Position numbers and translations under genes: made by a program
Part shown: positions 44,980 through 57,502 of the stretch, in pieces
How the letters are laid out: the number at the start of each line of letters is the position of its first letter
How positions within the stretch are numbered: position 1 is the stretch's first letter
Notes under the pieces: generated by a model
What the model saw: only the letters and a program-made list of their open reading frames with translations
What the model was told of the DNA's origin: nothing
Database searches by the model: none
DNA from: Aporrectodea caliginosa
Taxonomy: Eukaryota; Annelida; Clitellata; Crassiclitellata; Lumbricidae
Assembly (NCBI GenBank): GCA_020284085.1
Contig: JACEVL010000831.1
Span: 861,001 to 925,000, forward strand
DNA length: 64,000 nt
Reading direction: 5' to 3'

Positions 44980-45255
44980 TAGGGATGAGCCGTTTGGCAT
45001 TTTTGCCGACTTCCGATTCCGATTAGTTAGCCTGCTTTTTTCGCCGAGTCCGATTAATCGGCAATATTCATTTTTATTTGCAGACTAGCAGTTTTTACCC
45101 GGCGTTCGCCCGGGTTTTCCTCATGTTGTATCTATAGTAACTAAAGAATAATAATAATAATAATAATAATAAGCCATACTAGGCGTGATTATTCTTCGGA
45201 ATTGCTTTTAGAAGCCTGAGGGATCATTTATACCTCGGGAAAAAAAAAAAAAAAA

Positions 45256-45292
<37 letters not shown>

Positions 45293-45640
45293 GAGATTTG
45301 AGTGCCGTAGTTCGTAAGCATGCAGTCGATGACTCGAAGCAACGATTCAGAAGCACTTTGAGGAGCAGGGGTAAATCACTCAATAAGAAAATTCAATCTT
45401 AATTATTAAATGGTAGTGGCACGGATTTTCAATTATAATTAAAAGATTAAAGATTACCGCAGGAGGTCGCCAAAATAGGTTACTATTTCTGTGTTAATGA
45501 AAGAAGAAATTGTTTTTGGTCAAAAATATTACTTTTTGTTATTCGCATTTTAAGGCCTGGGATCGCCGATTCCGATTAATACCGATTAGTGCAAAATCCG
45601 GCCCGAACCGATTAACGAACGATTAATCGGCCCCTCCCTA
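44980..45640 (+). mobile_element. hAT-like MITE, 661 bp
   Basis: Left end TAGGGATGAGCCG, right end on the other strand TAGGGAGGGGCCG. Subterminal CCGATTAATCGG-type words lie at both ends. CGCCAC is repeated at 44974-44979 and 45641-45646. Inside are (AAT)n runs (45148-45172, 45257-45292), a poly-A, and a CCCGGCGTTCGCCCGGG palindrome, so it may be composite. Confidence 0.65.
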
Positions 45641-46695
45641 CGCCACCATTGATATGCGCATCGGAACGGTCATCATCATACACAGATCGAGGGCCTTTAC
45701 GTAGGAACTCCACCACTGCTCGCACTCTGGCAGTGCCAGTCCCAAGCCTGTATAAAGGAGGAGGGCGACGCTAATGATCTTTAATTGTTATCACAGTGTC
45801 GTTAAACTGAAACTAGGCCTACTACTACTTTACCTAGGCCTACGCTCAAGGGCGTAACTTTGCCCCACAAAGTGGCAGTAACCAATTAACCGCTCCTCTT
45901 TCTCTAATTCTTCCATCTCCCTCCTACTCTTCCCTAGCCTGTAATTTACAGTACAGAACCAAAAGTGGTTGTGACCGGACACCATGCACCGCCACAATAC
46001 ATTAAATAGGCCTATACGTCTATGCCCAAGCTACAGTTAGTAATCGTAATTTCCAGATTTCTACAGCGTCCAAAAAAGCGAAGTCGCGGTTCTCGGGTGT
46101 TTAGACAAAACAAAATCGATAGGGCGTAGGCGGGGGTGTGATATTGTCCAAATTTGCTTATCAGGAGAGATCAGATTACTTATTCACACCTTTTGAAATC
46201 TGAAGAAAATTATTTGTTGCAATCAATCAGAAATTTAGCGTGTGTAAAGTTTGAGGTATAGTAGGCTACTGAAGAAGATATTCATAGTCTTGTGATATTG
46301 TTGACGTGGACTTCGAATTACTGAAAATAGGCCAAGATGCACCTGCCGCTAATGTTTTTCCCGAAACAGTACTGTGACATGCGATATTTAAACGAATTAT
46401 CTATCAATAATTAGCACATTGTAGGCCTATTGCTAGTAAATAAAGCCATTTTTATAATAATATTGAAACATACTTGAGGCATTATAATAATAATTATGAA
46501 ATCGTGGAACCGCTGTTAGAACAGGTACTTTACGTTGTTAGATGCCGTTAGCGACATCTATTATCGGCGCAATTGACTGTTTTTATCTCTGGGTGGGGAT
46601 GGATTAAACTATTATGTTTTAATTAACTATTGTACTATGGATCTGGTTAATTGTTGGCATTATTTGATGATGTGACGCTTGTTTTTCAATTGCAG

Positions 46696-46894
46696 TGCGG
46701 TTAATGGATAAATGGTGTTTACTGTGCTCCAGTCGAGGCGACTTCTTGTAGTAACTGTTGTAACCATCGACCTATATTGTAAACACGGGGTCTGCAGCTT
46801 TCAATTATTATTGGCAACCACTGACGTAAATGAGTTCTAAATAAATAGTCAGTACAATTTCTAAAGGCAGAGGAAGAATTAGCACAGCAACAGT
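46696..46894 (+). other. Candidate non-coding exon of C9orf72
   Basis: Preceded by CAATTGCAG (acceptor-like) and ended by CAGT|GTAAGT (donor). The next acceptor is TTGCAG at 47289, and the coding exon begins at 47290. A promoter upstream was not identified. Confidence 0.25.
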
Positions 46895-47351
46895 GTAAGT
46901 ATGGCACACATTAATTTCGGCACCTTACATCACAACTCTCCTGTTTTCAGATCACTTCACTGGCTTAAAATACCCAAATGAGAACTGAAAACTCTTCTCT
47001 TTGATGAATCTTATCAGGACGGATTTCTCTTCTTCCTTTGACCTTTCTTGCCGCTGCAGTTCTGTGCACTCACTGATTTGTAGAAATATAAATATACAAA
47101 TGTGTTGCCATAACTAACTCACTAATACTGATTCTATCTTATATAAATATTAAAAACTAACCGAGAACTTATCTAAAATCTGTGGTGCTAAGATAAATAT
47201 TAAATATTTCTCTTTGTCGCTGTTATATCATTTTGGCTGATGAATTCCAAATTGAGTATGAACAATAAATTATTTGTTTTCTGTTGCAGCATAATAATAG
47301 CGCATCATTGGCTGCTGAAGCACGGACGCAATTGTTTTTGAGATATTTCAT

Positions 47352-50300
47352 ATGGAGGAATTCTCCAAGAAATTTTTGCCACAGTATATTCCTAATGGAT
47401 TCATTATGGGTGGTGATGATGTTCCTGTCGCCATTTCTGCCCAGGAACGGCCAAGTGGTGAGGCACATTTCGACCCTCACAAAGAGAGCCATCTGTTGTT
47501 ATGTGGAAACGACGTAACAGTTTTACCAAAGTCTTATAGCTCACAGGCGCTCGTGTCCACTAGTGGCCAATCACAGACGGAACAAACTGTCATCAGTCAA
47601 TCTCCTCCATGCTCGCTCCGACTCGCTCTGAGCACAGACTGTCTGACGCCTGCATCCTTAGGCTGCCTTTCGCCACTGACTCCGACCAGCAGATTTCACA
47701 AGCGTGTGCTTAGCAACGAACCAAGCAGTCTTGTCATTGCGGCAGTTCTCTGTAACTGGAACAACATCTTTGGTCCCAAAGTTCGGTGCCTGTGGATTAC
47801 GGAGCACAAAAAGTACACTGATTTAACCCTTGACCTTTTGAACTACATGGCCAGTCAGACGTTAAGTGGTGAAGTGATGCACGATCCTCTGCTGCCTGCT
47901 TCTGAGTTGAAGGTGTACATACTTGCGGACAAAGGCGTTGTGCTGGCAACGCTGGTGTTTGGAGCAGAGGGAAAGAAGGACTTGGTTGTTCACTCGTTGT
48001 CCGTCGTTGTTCCACATGACAAGTTGCAGCAGTTCTTTGTCTGGAAGGATGTCTGTTTGGAGTGGATGCAGCGGGCCGTTCAACATCTACGAATTGGACT
48101 GACAAAGGCGAGTCTTTCCTTCTTCAGTGTACCATCATCATCTTGTTATCGCTTGTCATTGTTCCTCATCGTCTGTGCTGCCATTGGTGTTTTTTTTGTT
48201 TACGAATGGGGAGGTTGGGAGAATGATCTCCAGTGACGAAGTGAGGGTTTAAAGTTTTGGACAAAGACTGGGGATTGTTGATTCCTGATAATATAATAGC
48301 CCTCGATACGAAAATTAATGCAGTCGACCAGAATGGGGGTTTGTTCTCCCATTCCAGGTGTAGGGCTAGACGCCACTGCACAGTGTAAGATCTCTGAACC
48401 TGGATATTATCTGTAAACTCTGGATAGGAATCCATTGGTGGCTTCCTTCAGTGCAGGAATTTGCTACTGGTGACTTCTCTAGTTATTTCAGCATTGCTTG
48501 GCAACTGATGAACTTTGTGTTCTTAGCAGTGTTTAACATTGTTCAGGCTAGCATAGAGAGTGCCTCTGATTAGTTTTTCTGAAGCAGGGCTTTATAAATT
48601 TACAATTACGCCATTATTATCATGACCACAACCACTGTCATCACTTAGAACATTATCTCAATCACCGTCATCATCACCTTCACAATCAGGTGTCACAGTC
48701 ACCTTTGTCTTCATTGTCTTCACCATCATCATAAACTTCATCATTATTGTCTTTAAAGTTGAAATTTAGTCTACTGTGGGTTTTTTGTGCTAGTCATCAA
48801 TTTTTATGTTTGTTTTAGAAGCTGACGTTAGAGGTGTCCTAAAGGCGGTTATTTGTCATATGTATTGTACGAAGTGTAGAGGAGGAGTGACTAACCCACG
48901 GTTAAAGTTTTTATGAGAATTTATGTTGTATATTCATGGAAATTAAAAAATTTCTATGGTTACTCACAAATTCTTTTTTCAGAGAAATTCATTGATTGGT
49001 TTGTTTTCTTCCTGCAGGATGTAGACAGAGCTTATGAATCCTTCCAGAAAAGCTTTCTGGCTTTCATCCGTACAACAGAGTCAGCCATTAAAGCCGAATT
49101 TCCAAAAAAGATTGAGGTACGAAGAATCTAATAGTTATGTAAAGGTTGTAGTTATTTCAGTGATAATTTCTTAACGTAAATGACTTAATTATTGTCCTTG
49201 TCTATTAAGCTCTTGTAGGGGGATGTGAGAATGACAGTGTAAAAATTGAACAAAACTCATCTTACGGCCTAACATAATGCCTATTTTCTGTGACTTTCCA
49301 GATTTAATACTACTTTCAGAAACTGTGGCAACTGTGTGTATGTATGTTGCAAAATATTTATCATATCTGAATTCAAGTATTTATTATTATTTTATTATTA
49401 TGCATTTACTAAGCACCACTGTCTAATGACCAAGCATAACTCAGTGATGCTGAGCAATTATTGTGAGTGGAGAACTTGCACAGAAACTGTCTCAGAGAGA
49501 ACTTGAACTCATACTCCGTGTTACAAGGAGAGCACTTTAACCCTTTAATGACGAGCGTGTACTAAAATGTATGGGAAACCATAGGCAGCTCGTCGTTAAA
49601 GGGTTAACCAATTGGTTACCTTATCCGTCTGAACAAAAGTGCTGCCAAACTCATCCATTCATTGCAACCGTTTTTTAGTTGCCAAATGTTACCAATATGC
49701 CTGATTTATAAGTTGATAATTTGTGTTTTTAGTTACTTGAAACTATGTTGCATCCGCATCATGTCTTCGATGCAGAATTTTTGAGAAAAGCAATTGCTGC
49801 ACACCTCATTCAGTGCCAACAAAGCATTATTATTGGACATTCCGCTAAGCACATTAATCTGGTAAGATTCCCACTTCATTACAAGTTACAGTAAGGTAAT
49901 CTAATCAATTGTTTCCCTCTAAAGCATGATTTATTATTATCTGTAATTAGTAGCTTCTGTAGTACCGGTGTCTAATGCACAAGGCATCAGCCAATGACAC
50001 GCCAAAGCCATGCCATAATAAAGTCATCGGTCCATTCAAACAGCGAGACATCCAAAGGTGGATCAAAAGCAGATAAGTTTTAAATTGAGCACGAAATGAT
50101 ACAAGCTACTTAGCAGATCGAGCAGGTATGGAGAGGGAATACCAGCACAATACTAGCTTTAGGTATTACCAAAGATAGGCAATCTAATGACTTGTGACCA
50201 AAGATAGGCAATAAAATGACAAATGACCAAAGATAGGCAATCAAATGACTTATGACCAAAGATAGGCAATCAAATGACTTATGACCAAAGATAGGTAATC

Positions 50301-53300
50301 AAATGACTTATGACCAAAGATAGGCAGTCAAATGACTTATGACCAAAGATAGGTAATCAAATGACTTGTGACCAAGATAGGCAATCTAATGACTTATGAC
50401 CAAATAATTATAAGCAATCAAATGACTTGTGACCAAAGATAGGCAATAAAATGGCCTATGACCAAAGGTAGGTAATAAAGTGACTTTGTTGAGTAGTGAT
50501 GAGACCGAGGAATAAATACTGATTTTAAATACTGCAATTGGCCAGAGTACAGTGTTGTGTAAACCTTAAGCCCCTAGTTGAAAGCTCTGCTAAACAAATT
50601 TCAGCTCTGCTGAACAGGAAGCCAATGCAATGATTTAAGCACAGATGTTATATGTTCACATCTTGATATAATATTATTTGTTATTGTTTTGTTTTTGTAG
50701 CACAAACTTGAATTTGGTTTCGTAGTTCACTTGATCATGTGCTGTGAAGTGTTTCTGAGTATTTGTTTTGCAAATAGAATAAAAGTCCTCTGTGTGTGGC
50801 ACGTGTGTCATATTCACTATGAACGGATTCTTGTTGACTAGCTCTTGATGGTATTGTTAGCATTTCTTTCTATTGTTGTTGACCACTAGTTTTCTTTGCT
50901 CTGTGAACTGATGCATGTGGCCTGAGCTCTTCCTTGTATGTGCTGACTGATCATTTCCTTATTTAGGCATTGTCTAAGCTGATAATAATTTATAATCTAA
51001 TCTAATGACTTCTAGGCACCATTTTCATGATGCTCAAGACATCTATTATCTCAAATGAAACTAAAGTAGGAATCGTTCTTGGTTCGGAAGTTGGGGCGAA
51101 TCCTGGAGGTCAGGAAAACTACAAGTTTAGCCGGGGTTAGGTCGGGAGCGCTTCTGAGTAAATAATCTTGAAGGGGCGCTATATAAATCTCTGAAATGAA
51201 TGAATGAAGTTAGCTTGCATTGAAAAATGACCTGTCATGTTTTAGTTAATGTTTGTAGTCTGTGATTTTTCCGATTTTTTACTTGTTGTCAGATGATCAA
51301 CACGTTGTCATTGTTCATGGGTCAGCACAGAAGACATCGTTGTCGAATGCTGGGAGAGGACAAGAACGACAATATTTACTCTCCAGAGTTCTCTATTCAA
51401 GGACTGTTTGCAGTGAGTTTGCCCAAGTTGTTTCCCTCTTGCAAACTGGTGTCTTTAGCTATTTCCTACATGGTCAATACCATTCTGCTTATTGCTGCAG
51501 GTTTATTTTCATTCTGATGCTATGTAAATACTCTGAATGAATGAACGAATGTATTTTTGTGCATTTAGCAATTTTTTACACTTTTTGCCCGTAGCCATTC
51601 TACACATGAGTTGAACTTGGGAACATTTTATTACCAGAGTAGGTCACTTCATAGAAATATTAATGTTTGTTACTGATATCGATATTTATAAATCAGTCAG
51701 TCAATATAAATTTCATATAGCACCCCTTTGAGATACCTACTCAGAGGTGCTCTATAGTTATATTTCTCCTTGCATTTGATTGTTGTGCTCTGGTGCCTGC
51801 GAAGGTGATGCCCTGTTTTCACACCAGTTCAAGCTCATCATGTCTTCTGTCCTAAATCTTCCTGTTTGAACCGTCTTCCAGTATACAATACAATTTATAC
51901 AATACAACTGTAATTTGCTAGTGCCCCGCTTACAAAGTTCAGAAATGCACATTGAAACTGGGAAAACATTTTATACATATACTGTTGCAGTTGACGCTAT
52001 TCAGCAAAATATTGTCAAACTGCGTTAAAACAACATTTGTTTAGATAAGTTATATACTGATGTTTGCTGCACAGTCAAGAGGTTCTTACAAGGTACTTGG
52101 TTATGTGTCTTTATACATACATACAGTCTCTTATTTTACTCTTTTTATTATGTCGTTATTGTTACTTATTTGTAATGTGGTGTCTTCCTTTGCAATTTGC
52201 AGGATAGTGAATCACTGAAGAGTGCACTGAAACTAATCTACTACAGTCGCTATCCAACTGCTCTGATCGATGTGGCAAATGTCAAAGTCTGGATGCTCTG
52301 TGCTCCAAACGAGTATGCCAGTCGCAAACGCAAGTTCATCTTACAGGATCTAAGCTCACTACTGACAGATACAACCACAGAAAAGCTACACACGCTCGAG
52401 TAAGAGTTAGAAAAAGCTTGAACTGTGCTTAACGAATGTAGTTTTACAATTTTTTAGCTTCTTAGATATACTTGCTGAGAATTTATTATTATTGAAATTC
52501 ATTTTGAAAACAGGGCTCAGATTGATTTTCGACTAATATTGTTTATTTATTTAAGGCACTTATTTGGACTGAAAATTCATTAAATCTAAATCTGTTTAAG
52601 CACGAACAATGCTGAAGGTTGTGAAAGTGATGGTGATAATGACGACCGTTGTGGTGATGGTGATATGTAAGTGGGAAGATTATGAGGAAAACAATGAAGA
52701 TTGACATTAAAATTATCTGACTAATAATAGTTTTATATTTTGCTGTAGGTCGTTATTTGAGCCAATGACTTACAATGATTCGATCGTGAATGGATTTCTT
52801 AAAGAAGTAAGTGCTCATGCATATCTTTACAACTGTTTTCTTGAAGTCCTAGTTGTGTTTTGATTTTGGATTTGGTTTTCATTAGTTAGTTATTCCTTAA
52901 CTGTAGCTTTTTTCTAAGTCTATCGCCAGAGTTATGCTCGGGGTACCTCTGAGTAAGTATCTGGGAAGGGTGCTGTATAAATCCTCTGAATGAATGAATG
53001 ATTGATTGAATGAATGAATGATTGAATGAATGAAGTTCATTGAGAGTTCTTGTCTTTTTGTCAGTGTTTTCTTCAAGCAGGCAATAGAGTAAAGTAAAAA
53101 TTGTGCAATATAAAATTTCATGGTTGGTCAACAACACACTGTTTAGATATTTTCCTATATTTTTACATTTGTTTAATTATAATGTTTGTCACTGTTTAGC
53201 AAATGGTCGATGGCATTGTCAAATGAGATGCATGACCGCCTGTCCATTGTCTTTTAGTTCCACTGTCTGCCACTGACGCACGGTGTCAGGGAGACGTATG

Positions 53301-53489
53301 TTCGACATTTCATGTCATCTTTACAGAGAATGGCTCTGTCGCTGATTCAGTTAACCGAAACAGAACTGTAAGCCTCTTTTCTCAAAGCCAAACTTTACTG
53401 GTTTTCAGTACTTCTGCTTTATGGATTGTATCAGGTCACTTCATCCACAAATGCATTGTCAGGGTACTATTACTGATTAGACAAATCAG

Positions 53490-53520
<31 letters not shown>

Positions 53521-54083
53521 TTGTCTAATCGATATCTAAACTTGATTTTGTAATCTTGTTGCGTTTGTGTCAACGAGTTTGTGAAATAAAGGAATAGTAG
53601 TAGTAGTAGATTAGATTATATATATGTATGTATATATATAATTATATATATATATGTTCGTTTATTGAGAAAAGATAAGAACTCTTCTTGGCACACCGCA
53701 TTGAGGTACAATGTCACAGGATTAAGAGAAATAATACGGTAATTGTTTTTATTTTAATCATTGCGCAACTGACCAGATGTTCAGATGAAGGGCGGACATT
53801 GTCATTAAACGCTGGCGTAGAGATTAATAGAGATTCGATTAGAACTGTTTCTGTTTATGTTCGATTACATTAATTCCTTAGACTCTTATGGTTTTTCTCA
53901 TGTTGTAGAAGAAAGAACAGTTTGGTTCACGCATTTACCCTGTTGCCGAAGCTGAGACAGGTGCTGTCTCTCAGACATTTCTGTGATCTTATGATTGTGA
54001 TATGCGTTGCCGAACTGTTGAAACCGGGAATGATGGAGACGGTGTGCGGCGACGAACAAAAGCTCCATCGGTTGATGCCATGA
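47352..54083 (+). CDS. C9orf72: C9orf72 ortholog (DENN-type protein)
   Basis: C9orf72 is a DENN-fold protein that works with SMCR8 and WDR41 in autophagy and lysosome signalling. I join eight coding exons: 47352-48107, 49018-49116, 49733-49861, 51293-51412, 52203-52399, 52749-52806, 53258-53367, 53909-54083 (1644 nt, 547 residues plus stop). All phases agree. Recognisable are VLCNWNNIFGPKVRCLW, LNYMASQTLSGEV and VYILADKGVVLATLVF (N-terminal uDENN-like part), then FSIQGLFA, SLKSALKLIYYSRYPTALIDV (DENN core), FHCLPLTHG, and a C-terminal LSLRHFCDLMIVICVAE with LKPGM. The ATG is the first after an in-frame TGA upstream. Compared with the 481-residue human protein it has about 100 extra N-terminal residues, rich in Ser and Pro. 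Intron 1 of the coding part begins with GC, not GT. Confidence 0.92.
49537..49607 (-). mobile_element. 63-bp TTAA-flanked palindromic mini-MITE (copy 2)
   Basis: TTAA (49537-49540), body 49541-49603 with ends CCCTTTAATGACGAG and CTCGTCGTTAAAGGG, then TTAA (49604-49607). Its reverse complement matches the element at 5022-5084 at about three quarters of positions, and both bodies are 63 bp. In intron 2 of C9orf72. Confidence 0.7.
50160..50490 (+). repeat. 29-bp minisatellite in C9orf72 intron
   Basis: About eleven units of 'atgacttatgaccaaagata' plus 'ggcaatcaa', period 29 bp in the best part (50223, 50252 and on). It lies in the intron between coding exons 3 and 4. Confidence 0.9.
50975..51060 (-). 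repeat. LINE tail remnant
   Basis: TAATCTAATCTAATGACTTC, then AGGCACCATTTTCATGA; the reverse of the (TTAGA)n-tailed LINE end at 18880-18955. A similar remnant is at 58940-59015. Confidence 0.4.
51120..51215 (+). repeat. LINE 3'-end remnant with (GAAT)n
   Basis: GTCGGGAGCGCTTCTGAGTA, GGGGCGCTATATAAATC and a GAATGAATGAA tail; matches the end of the copy at 62150-62435. Confidence 0.6.
51885..51960 (+). repeat. Dispersed repeat (copy 2)
   Basis: ACAATACAACTGTAATTTGC, then AGTGCCCCGCTTACAAAG and TGCACATTGAA, as at 4372-4446. Confidence 0.5.
52912..53035 (+). repeat. LINE 3'-end remnant with (GAAT/GATT)n
   Basis: GCTCGGGGTACCTCTGAGTA, GGGTGCTGTATAAATCCTCT then GAATGAATGATTGATTG. In a C9orf72 intron. 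Confidence 0.6.
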
Positions 54084-54960
54084 TTTAAATTCGCTTGGAG
54101 GCAGTGAAATTCAATTTTTACTCGGATGCATTAACTGTGCTACGTTGAGAAGTGTTTCTGTGTCATGTAAGCGTTTGAATTGTGATCGCAAAAGGGTCCT
54201 TCAGAGTAGCTCTGCAAATTTTGGGTATCACTTTTTGTATGCATCGTGAGATGAGATAATATACAACGTCTGGGTGGAAAAACGTTTTTGAGGGAACTAC
54301 CAGTCGAGCTTTTCTGTGTGTGATATGGTGGCAGAATGAATAATAATATTCGTAGTATGAACGTATGATCACAGGTCATTACTGGAGTCGAATTTAACTG
54401 TTTGGCAGCCATGAAAGGCGCCCATCACGTCGTACTGCTCATTTTACCAGCGCCATCTGGGGAATGAAAGGCTGAGTCAACCTTTGGTAGAGCTAAATGA
54501 TGTGAAACTGCTGGTTCAAACCTCAGCAGTGATGCTGTATGAGGACCTTGAGAAAGTCTAATGCACAATTGTTTTTGAACTGTGATTGTGATGCATTCTG
54601 CGTCAGATAGTGAGACTATGTGAATGGCACCACGAAAAACGTAAGAGACGTGCTTTTTCCAGAGCATTTTGAGTTCAGCTCCGGTTAGTGTCTAGTAATT
54701 AAAGTGAAAACTGAATGAATTCGTGCACTGTTATGTTATGGGCAGCGAAGCGTTGTTATCAGCCGGAAGACTTGGTATCTGTTCTGAACCATTGTTCAGT
54801 TGTGTAAAGAATGATTTGTGTCATCGGTTGATGCCTTGTGCATCAGACACTGGCGCGATAGAAGTGTTAAATTACAATATCAGTGAAAGCTGGCTACTGA
54901 ATCACTCTCTGGAAGTTATTCACCATTAATGAAATTAAATTATCTGTATTTTGTTCAATT
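54084..54960 (+). other. C9orf72: Probable C9orf72 3'UTR
   Basis: Follows the stop directly, is low in repeats and has an ATTAAA at 54698-54703 that could serve as poly(A) signal. The end is not proven. Confidence 0.35.
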
Positions 54961-55885
54961 TCAGCTCATGCTCTTTGGCCTTACCCGCTCTTCAATTCTT
55001 GTTTTCTTAATAACATTTTCGTATATGGAATGATAATTTTACCTGTGGTCTTGCATCTGTGGGCATAGCAGGTTTCTCGTAGATAATTTTCTCAAACGAC
55101 CTTGCTATACAGTACAGTTGTCTGAATACAACTGTCAGAAGGAATCTAAATCTGTATTGGAATTATGTTTTATTGCTACATTTTCAAGGTCAAAGTGATA
55201 TTTAACACAGCAGTGTGTGTGTTCCAGCAGATTCTTGTGCATAAATTCTGTTTTGCATATATACATACATGCTGTTTTATGGGGATACATACATACATAT
55301 ATATATATACACTATGCCATTTCGCATACATACTTTGTAATGCAAAATAGACATTTGCTGAGATTGTTTGCATAATGCATATGTATCTGGAAGAAGTCGA
55401 GATTTATTTGGCTGATATATGTGTTGATTATCCAGCAGCAGCCGGTATTAATTTAAGGGTGATGGGGATTTGTTTGTAAGTCTGTGTGCCTATGCTTAGC
55501 TGTATTTGTCTGCGTGTTCTGTGTTGTCTATGGTTAGTGAATTTAAAATGCAATTATTTTATTACCGACAGTCTTATGTAAATTTGCGTGTTTTAAGCGG
55601 ATTGGAGCCCTGTGGAGATTTCTGCGTGTAAAGGTCGAGTCTATTATGAGCACAAAAACACTTTTGTTTTTAATTAAAATCGATATTGCAAAGTGGGAAG
55701 TAAATGACTCAGCGTGAACGTTTATGCATAAATTACCAAACGTGGTCTGGATGGAAATAGTTTACCGTAAAGCTTTGCTAGCTTTGCATTTCATTTTGTC
55801 AAAGTAAAGGTCTGGACATGCCAGTTGGTCTCTATTCACAGTGCATTGGTTCTCTAGGATATAAAACTTAATGACTGACTGAATT

Positions 55886-56146
55886 ACCTTGTTACCTTGT
55901 GCTGTCAGTTCCTTGAACTCTAGCGACCGTCATGATCAAGCCTCTCCATTTCCTTCTGTCCGCCGTCGCATCTCTCAGTTCTGCCAAATTCATTCCAGTT
56001 GTTTCATGTATCTCATCCATCCACTTTTTCCTTGGTCGTCCTTGTTTTCTCCTTCCCTCTCCATATGCTAACATCATTTCCTTTTCCAATCCATCTGATC
56101 GCATGACATGACCAAAGAACCTCAACTTTGCTCTTAGCACTGTTTG
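55886..56146 (-). mobile_element. Short RTE/BovB-like LINE copy with target duplication
   Basis: About 260 bp of the LINE C-terminus, very close to 29090-29343 (RFFGHVMRSDGLEKEMML, GRPRKKWMDEI). It ends in ACAAGGTA units after the stop. GACTGACTGAAT flanks both sides (about 55874-55885 and 56147-56158). Confidence 0.8.
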
Positions 56147-57424
56147 ACTGACTGAATAGCAGACTCTAATCAATTAATTCTTTGGATTTGGCCGATGGTG
56201 TATCCCTTTGACGTCATAGTACAAGTGAACTTCTACACATTATTTTACCTCGTTATGTTTTACAAGCAAGCTTTTTCACAACTCACATGTATGCTTTTCC
56301 TTGACACTTAGTTTTTAGTAACACCGGCAAATTGTACTAGCTTTTACATTCTGTCCTTAGTTGTAATCAGGTTTTTTTGTAGCTCAGTGCTTGCTTGATA
56401 TTGTTCCGATGTGTTCCATTCAATTTAGGAAGGTCTGATGTACGCTTGTGTCGTTTAGACTTAGTAAGAGAATCTGTTTATGCGTGAGTAGTAGGGTACT
56501 GTTGTTTTCTTGCTGTGAACAAGAATTTTAACAGAGCACTGTTTATAGCAGTTATGCTAGGGTATTTTTGTGAAGTGATACTGATACTTTAGCCGTTATA
56601 AAACTGAATCAGTTGTTCGGTGTTGTCGAAGCAATTTACGTAGAGTTTTGCACAATTTGCTCCAAATATTGACAGAATTCTGAATTATCACAATTTTCGG
56701 ATCTATGCAGTGATAAATTTTTTTAAACGTTCCCTGAGTTGTGTTACCTCGTTCTTCTGAGAAGAAGCATGTCTGTTAGTGTTTTAACTACCTATTTGCT
56801 GAATTATTAACCAAAAATGAGATTTTATTTATGATCACTACATTTTTATGTGACTTTACTCTGTTTCCTATATGCCTCGAAAAGTCATTTGCAGGCCAGC
56901 CAAGGTGTTTTGCACTTTAATCGTGTTACTGTTGCAGGATTTGATGAGAAATTCATCAGTAATATATCTTACAATTGTATGTACAGTTTTACAGGAGTCA
57001 AATGGGAGAATGTCTGCAATTTAGAAAATGGTTGGTTAAATTTCTTGGGCAACCCTTTCTTAGTAAATCATATCCTAGGATGAAAAAGATCTACAGCTTG
57101 GCAGGGTCTTTATAGAAGTTTTTAAAATCATCTGCATTCTGCAGTTTCTATACGTAATCGATTGGTGTTGGCTAAGGTAAGGTTGAACCAGTTGCTACTG
57201 TGAAACACAGCTTAAAGCTGTTCAATAATATTTTCTGAGCACGTCCATGTGTTGTTATCCTTATGTTACGTGTAATTAATTGTACAGTATGGCGTGCTGT
57301 TATGTTGTCGGTCTCCTGTATGTCTAACTGTTGATCACGCTTTGTTGCCTGTTGTTTGTCTCTTGTATACCTGATGTACTTGTGTATACCACTGGTTACT
57401 TTTTAGTTGTATGTACCGCATTTA

Positions 57425-57502
57425 CTGTGATTGTTAAGCGTCCTAGAAGTAGCTTGCTACCAACGACGCTATATAAATGGTCGTAATTACAATTACAATG
57501 AT
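57425..57502 (+). repeat. LINE 3'-end remnant with (ATTACA)n
   Basis: TTGTTAAGCGTCCTAGAAGT, CGACGCTATATAAATGG and ATTACAATTACAAT. Confidence 0.5.

Larger units (their letters stand above)
38700..46690. other. MIB2-C9orf72 intergenic interval
   Basis: No coding exon recognised on either strand. It holds the arrays and MITEs listed separately and many AGGCCT-containing words. The open frame at 41457-41732 has no family signature and overlaps a dispersed repeat. Confidence 0.5.

Noticed and set aside
47797..48105. 102-codon minus-strand ORF
   Set aside because: Antisense of the C9orf72 DENN exon.
50160..50490. CRISPR-like repeat array
   Set aside because: Units are head-to-tail without unique spacers, in an animal intron; a minisatellite.
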